Positions 62,601 through 64,000 of a DNA stretch of 64,000 bases are shown here, one piece after another. The notes below the pieces were generated by a model. It saw only the letters and a list, made by a program, of their open reading frames with translations, searched no databases and was not told where the DNA came from. Within the stretch, counting starts at the first letter, position 1. Every line of letters begins with the position of its first letter. The DNA comes from Brassica napus (Eukaryota > Streptophyta > Magnoliopsida > Brassicales > Brassicaceae). The DNA lies in the NCBI RefSeq assembly GCF_020379485.1, contig NC_063439.1, forward strand, positions 23,498,098 through 23,562,097. Reading direction: 5' to 3'. The position numbers and the translations under genes are program-made.

Positions 62601-62705
62601 ACAGATGCTGGGGTCTCCTTGTAGGACATACTTATGCGCTCCCACTTGAAACGTAGAATTTGTAGCTTCCAATTGACCTTCATGTTCCCTAGTGTTTCCA
62701 ACCAC
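59562..62705 (-). CDS. Chromovirus pol: reverse transcriptase, RNase H, integrase, chromodomain
   Basis: An uninterrupted 1,047-codon frame. In order: reverse transcriptase at about residues 150-330 (DGSWRFCVDYRALNK; catalytic FFDDILVYS), RNase H (VESDASGIGLGAVLMQ onward), the integrase HHCC zinc region (H in YHDSKYGGHGG, then CQTCQRQK), the DDE core (DFIEGLP, TIVSDRDRIFTGQF, HPQSDGQTE), a GPY/F segment (RFYGPYEVESRVGKVAYKLR), and a chromodomain near residues 975-1020 (HEEVLIKWVGLTEADCTWEW), which in this group guides insertion to marked chromatin. The frame passes through the polypurine tract and about 26 codons into the LTR. Its first 120 bases overlap the gag-protease frame, so it probably has no start of its own; see the frameshift finding. 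Confidence 0.93.
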   Translation of the reverse strand: MVGNTREHEGQLEATNSTFQVGAHKYVLQGDPSICCSAASLKSILKTLQQDGEAMLIEYNGMQMEGEETGKASQIPPSLQDVLKEFPEVFDEPRGLPPSRGKAHAIELKKEASPVSVRPFRYPQAQREEIEKQIAAMLAAGIIRDSNSPFSSPVLLVKKKDGSWRFCVDYRALNKVTIADCYPIPMIDQLLDELQGAVIFSKLDLKSGYHQILVKAEDVQKTAFRTHDGHYEFLVMPFGLSNAPATFQSLMNEIFRSYLRKFVLVFFDDILVYSKTEEEHAGHLRLVLEILKAQKLYANQKKCEFGSSRIEYLGHVISKEGVAADEGKIQAMTNWATPKTVKELRGFLGLTGYYRKFVQSYGEIARPLTTLLRKDQFRWSEGATGAFQQLKSAMTTVPVLALPDFKEQFVVESDASGIGLGAVLMQKQRPIAYFSQALTERQQMKSVYERELMAIVFAIQKWRHYLLGRKFLVRTDQKSLKFLLEQREINMEYQKWLTKILGFDFDIHYKPGLENKAADGLSRRSAVPELFAVSVPVSIQLEEVGSEVGKDEELSKIMEDLSRDPTSHSTYSMVQGRLLRQGKLVLPKTSQLIGVILKEYHDSKYGGHGGVLKTQKRIGALFYWQGMMTDIRKYVASCQTCQRQKYSTLAPGDLLQPLPIPSNVWEDISLDFIEGLPKSGGVNTVLVVIDRLTKYAHFVGLRHPFTAVDVAMVFVQEIVRLHGFPKTIVSDRDRIFTGQFWKELFRLAGTSLCFSTAYHPQSDGQTEVTNRGLETYLRCFAGEKPRTWASFLQWAEFSYNTSFHSAINMSPFQALYGREPPSLLRYENGSTNNAELEARLQERDDNLVLLRQQLLKAQQTMKARADEHRREVEFQVGDKVFVKLRPYRQKTLAKRVNEKLSARFYGPYEVESRVGKVAYKLRLPAEARIHPTFHVSQLKKAVGESFESVTLPSQLTADGVLEVVPEAVRAHRFNTTTGHEEVLIKWVGLTEADCTWEWKSVIEKQFPELDLEDKVSFNGGGNVTYEARRPPILFQYERRKKGPAQKE

Positions 62706-63991
62706 TGAATGCCCAGTATGATATCAGCGCTCCCTAACTCCAAGGGTAGGAAACTGGAGGTGATCGTGCAACCTTGCAGCTCCAACTCTAACTCGCTACA
62801 CAACCCCGCTCCTTTGAAAGTAACTCCACCGGCTGTCATTACACTGTAACCGCGAGTTCTATCCGTCTGTAACTTCAACTGTGTCACTAGCTCCTTTGAT
62901 ACGAAATTGTGGGTGGCTCCACTGTCGATCAGAACCACCACCTCCTTTCCCATCAACTTTCCTTTGAGCTTGATTGTGCGTGTTGACGAGATTCCCACAA
63001 TGGAACTGATCGAGATCGCTGCTACTTCCACTTCCTTTGCGATCTCCTCCTCCTCTAACTCGACAGAACAGTTTGACACGTCTATCTCTGTTCCATCCTC
63101 CAGTACCATCAAAACCACCACTTCGGGCTGCGCGCAACGGTGGGGGTAGATGTACTTCTCGTCACATCGGTAACACAACCCCTCCGCCTTCCATTTCGCC
63201 ACCTCCGCCGGAGTCAATCGTCGAAAGGGAGCCTTCAATCGATTGTGATTAGGTTTTGTCTGGGTGTTGCTCGACGCCGTCGTTGCGTTGGTAGTGGACC
63301 TCCCTTTGTTGAGGTTTGGGCTTTGACCGGTTGATTGGGCCGGTTTATTAGTTTGGGCCTGATGTCGATTACTCGTAACACGGCCCGTTTTAGACGGCGT
63401 CTCTGCCGTCTCCTCCGCCGTTTCTCCCCCTTCGGACCAGTCCTCCACCAATTTCGCGGCGTCCATTACCTTCTCTAGCCCCCTTACACTCATCATCTTC
63501 ACTCCCGCTTTTATTTTAGGTTTCAACCCATTCATGAAAGCCATCTCTAAGATCGGATCGGGAATTTCCGGAGCGTTGGAGGCTAACGCGATAAACTCGC
63601 TGCGAAAGCTTCGCACCGTCCCGGTTTGTCGGAGACACAGGATACGTTCACCGGCGCTCGTGTCACGCACCGCCGAGAACTGCTCCAATACTCTTGTCTT
63701 CATCTGCTCCCAGCTCAGGAACGGATTTCGACTCCTTTCCCACCGGTACCAAGGTAACGCGTCACCGATAAAACACATCCTGACGGCGCGCAACTTTTCT
63801 TCCTCCGTAAAATCTCCCAACTCAAAATATTGTTCCACACGTAACACCCAGTTCTCCGACTCTTCCCCGTCAAACGTCGGGATCTCCATTCTCTGCGGTA
63901 ACCATTCTTCCTTGCCCCCCAAGATACTCCGGTATGAGGGTTGGGTGTTGACAGAACCCGCTCCTAGTCCTGACGCCACCGTAGACCTCAC
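62582..63991 (-). CDS. Chromovirus gag and protease
   Basis: A 469-residue frame, perhaps open further past the window end. A retrotransposon gag region lies at about residues 30-190 (PTFDGEESENWVLRVEQYFE; ALPWYRWERSRNPFLSWEQM), followed by a Thr/Asn-rich linker, a zinc-knuckle remnant CYRCDEKYIYPHRC (residues about 276-289) in which the usual Gly before His is replaced, and an aspartic protease with the active-site triplet in LIDSGATHNFVSKEL and the flap-side motif ADIILGIQWLETLG. The frame ends at 62582 and overlaps pol by 124 bases in a different frame. Confidence 0.88.
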   Translation of the reverse strand: MRSTVASGLGAGSVNTQPSYRSILGGKEEWLPQRMEIPTFDGEESENWVLRVEQYFELGDFTEEEKLRAVRMCFIGDALPWYRWERSRNPFLSWEQMKTRVLEQFSAVRDTSAGERILCLRQTGTVRSFRSEFIALASNAPEIPDPILEMAFMNGLKPKIKAGVKMMSVRGLEKVMDAAKLVEDWSEGGETAEETAETPSKTGRVTSNRHQAQTNKPAQSTGQSPNLNKGRSTTNATTASSNTQTKPNHNRLKAPFRRLTPAEVAKWKAEGLCYRCDEKYIYPHRCAQPEVVVLMVLEDGTEIDVSNCSVELEEEEIAKEVEVAAISISSIVGISSTRTIKLKGKLMGKEVVVLIDSGATHNFVSKELVTQLKLQTDRTRGYSVMTAGGVTFKGAGLCSELELELQGCTITSSFLPLELGSADIILGIQWLETLGNMKVNWKLQILRFKWERISMSYKETPASVVQRHL

Positions 63992-64000
63992 TCCGGAGAT

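Larger units (their letters stand above)
59282..64000 (-). mobile_element. Ty3-type chromovirus LTR retrotransposon, 5' part outside the window
   Basis: Read on the minus strand, this holds gag-protease, pol and a 359-bp 3' LTR (59282-59640). The element runs past the window end, so its 5' LTR, PBS and right target duplication are not seen; the left flank base group is AGTTT (59277-59281). Domain order protease, reverse transcriptase, RNase H, integrase and a C-terminal chromodomain defines a chromovirus. The short LTR suggests the Reina-like group, an inference. It sits in an intron of the HAD nucleotidase gene in the same direction as that gene. Confidence 0.93.

Overview
The window is nuclear DNA from a plant of the mustard family, most likely a Brassica-type genome. 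The evidence is spliced plant genes with GT-AG introns, AT-rich spacers, plant LTR retrotransposons, and a gene order that runs (from memory) along Arabidopsis chromosome 5 from about AT5G49190 down to AT5G48960. Several genes expected in that series are missing or reduced to relics, as is usual after the whole-genome triplication of the Brassica tribe. Arabidopsis locus names here are recalled, not searched.

Layout. 1-2.5 kb: AT-rich spacer. 2.5-6.5 kb (+): sucrose synthase, SUS2-like, with two copies of one small hAT-like MITE in its introns. 7.5-8.2 kb (+): small basic plant protein of unknown role. 9.1-10.1 kb (+): type I MADS-box gene. 10.35-10.99 kb (-): 5' relic of a filamin-repeat, GEX2-like gene. 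12.3-13.9 kb (-): MATE transporter. 18.3-18.8 kb (+): FLZ zinc-finger gene. 21.0-21.6 kb (-): 3' relic of a FANCI-like gene. 23.8-25.0 kb (+): Ser-rich protein of unknown role. 28.0-29.1 kb (-): DnaJ membrane protein, head-to-head with organellar isoleucyl-tRNA synthetase at 29.7-36.7 kb (+). 37.1-42.7 kb (-): PRMT4A-like arginine methyltransferase, whose first coding exon is split by a young 2.36-kb LTR element. 43.5-44.0 kb (-): tiny Cys-rich protein. 45.8-47.0 kb (-): SLD5/GINS subunit. 48.9-49.2 kb (+): FPF1-like gene. 51.0-52.7 kb (+): mitochondrial thiamine-diphosphate-type carrier. 53.1-55.7 kb (-): MUSTANG-type domesticated MULE transposase with a PB1 domain. 56.35-59.23 kb (-): HAD-type 5'-nucleotidase, whose upstream intron is invaded by a Ty3 chromovirus. 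That element fills 59.28 kb to the window end.

The genes are independent eukaryotic transcription units, not an operon. They include housekeeping functions (tRNA charging, DNA replication, cofactor transport, chaperone) and regulators. The most unusual content is mobile-element biology: an LTR element with TA...TA ends, identical LTRs and a long unknown ORF, inserted in a coding exon; a chromovirus whose pol frame runs through its own polypurine tract into the LTR; a hAT-like MITE pair in one gene; and a scatter of very short poly(A) insertions, each flanked by 14-18 bp direct repeats, that look like micro-retroposition scars.
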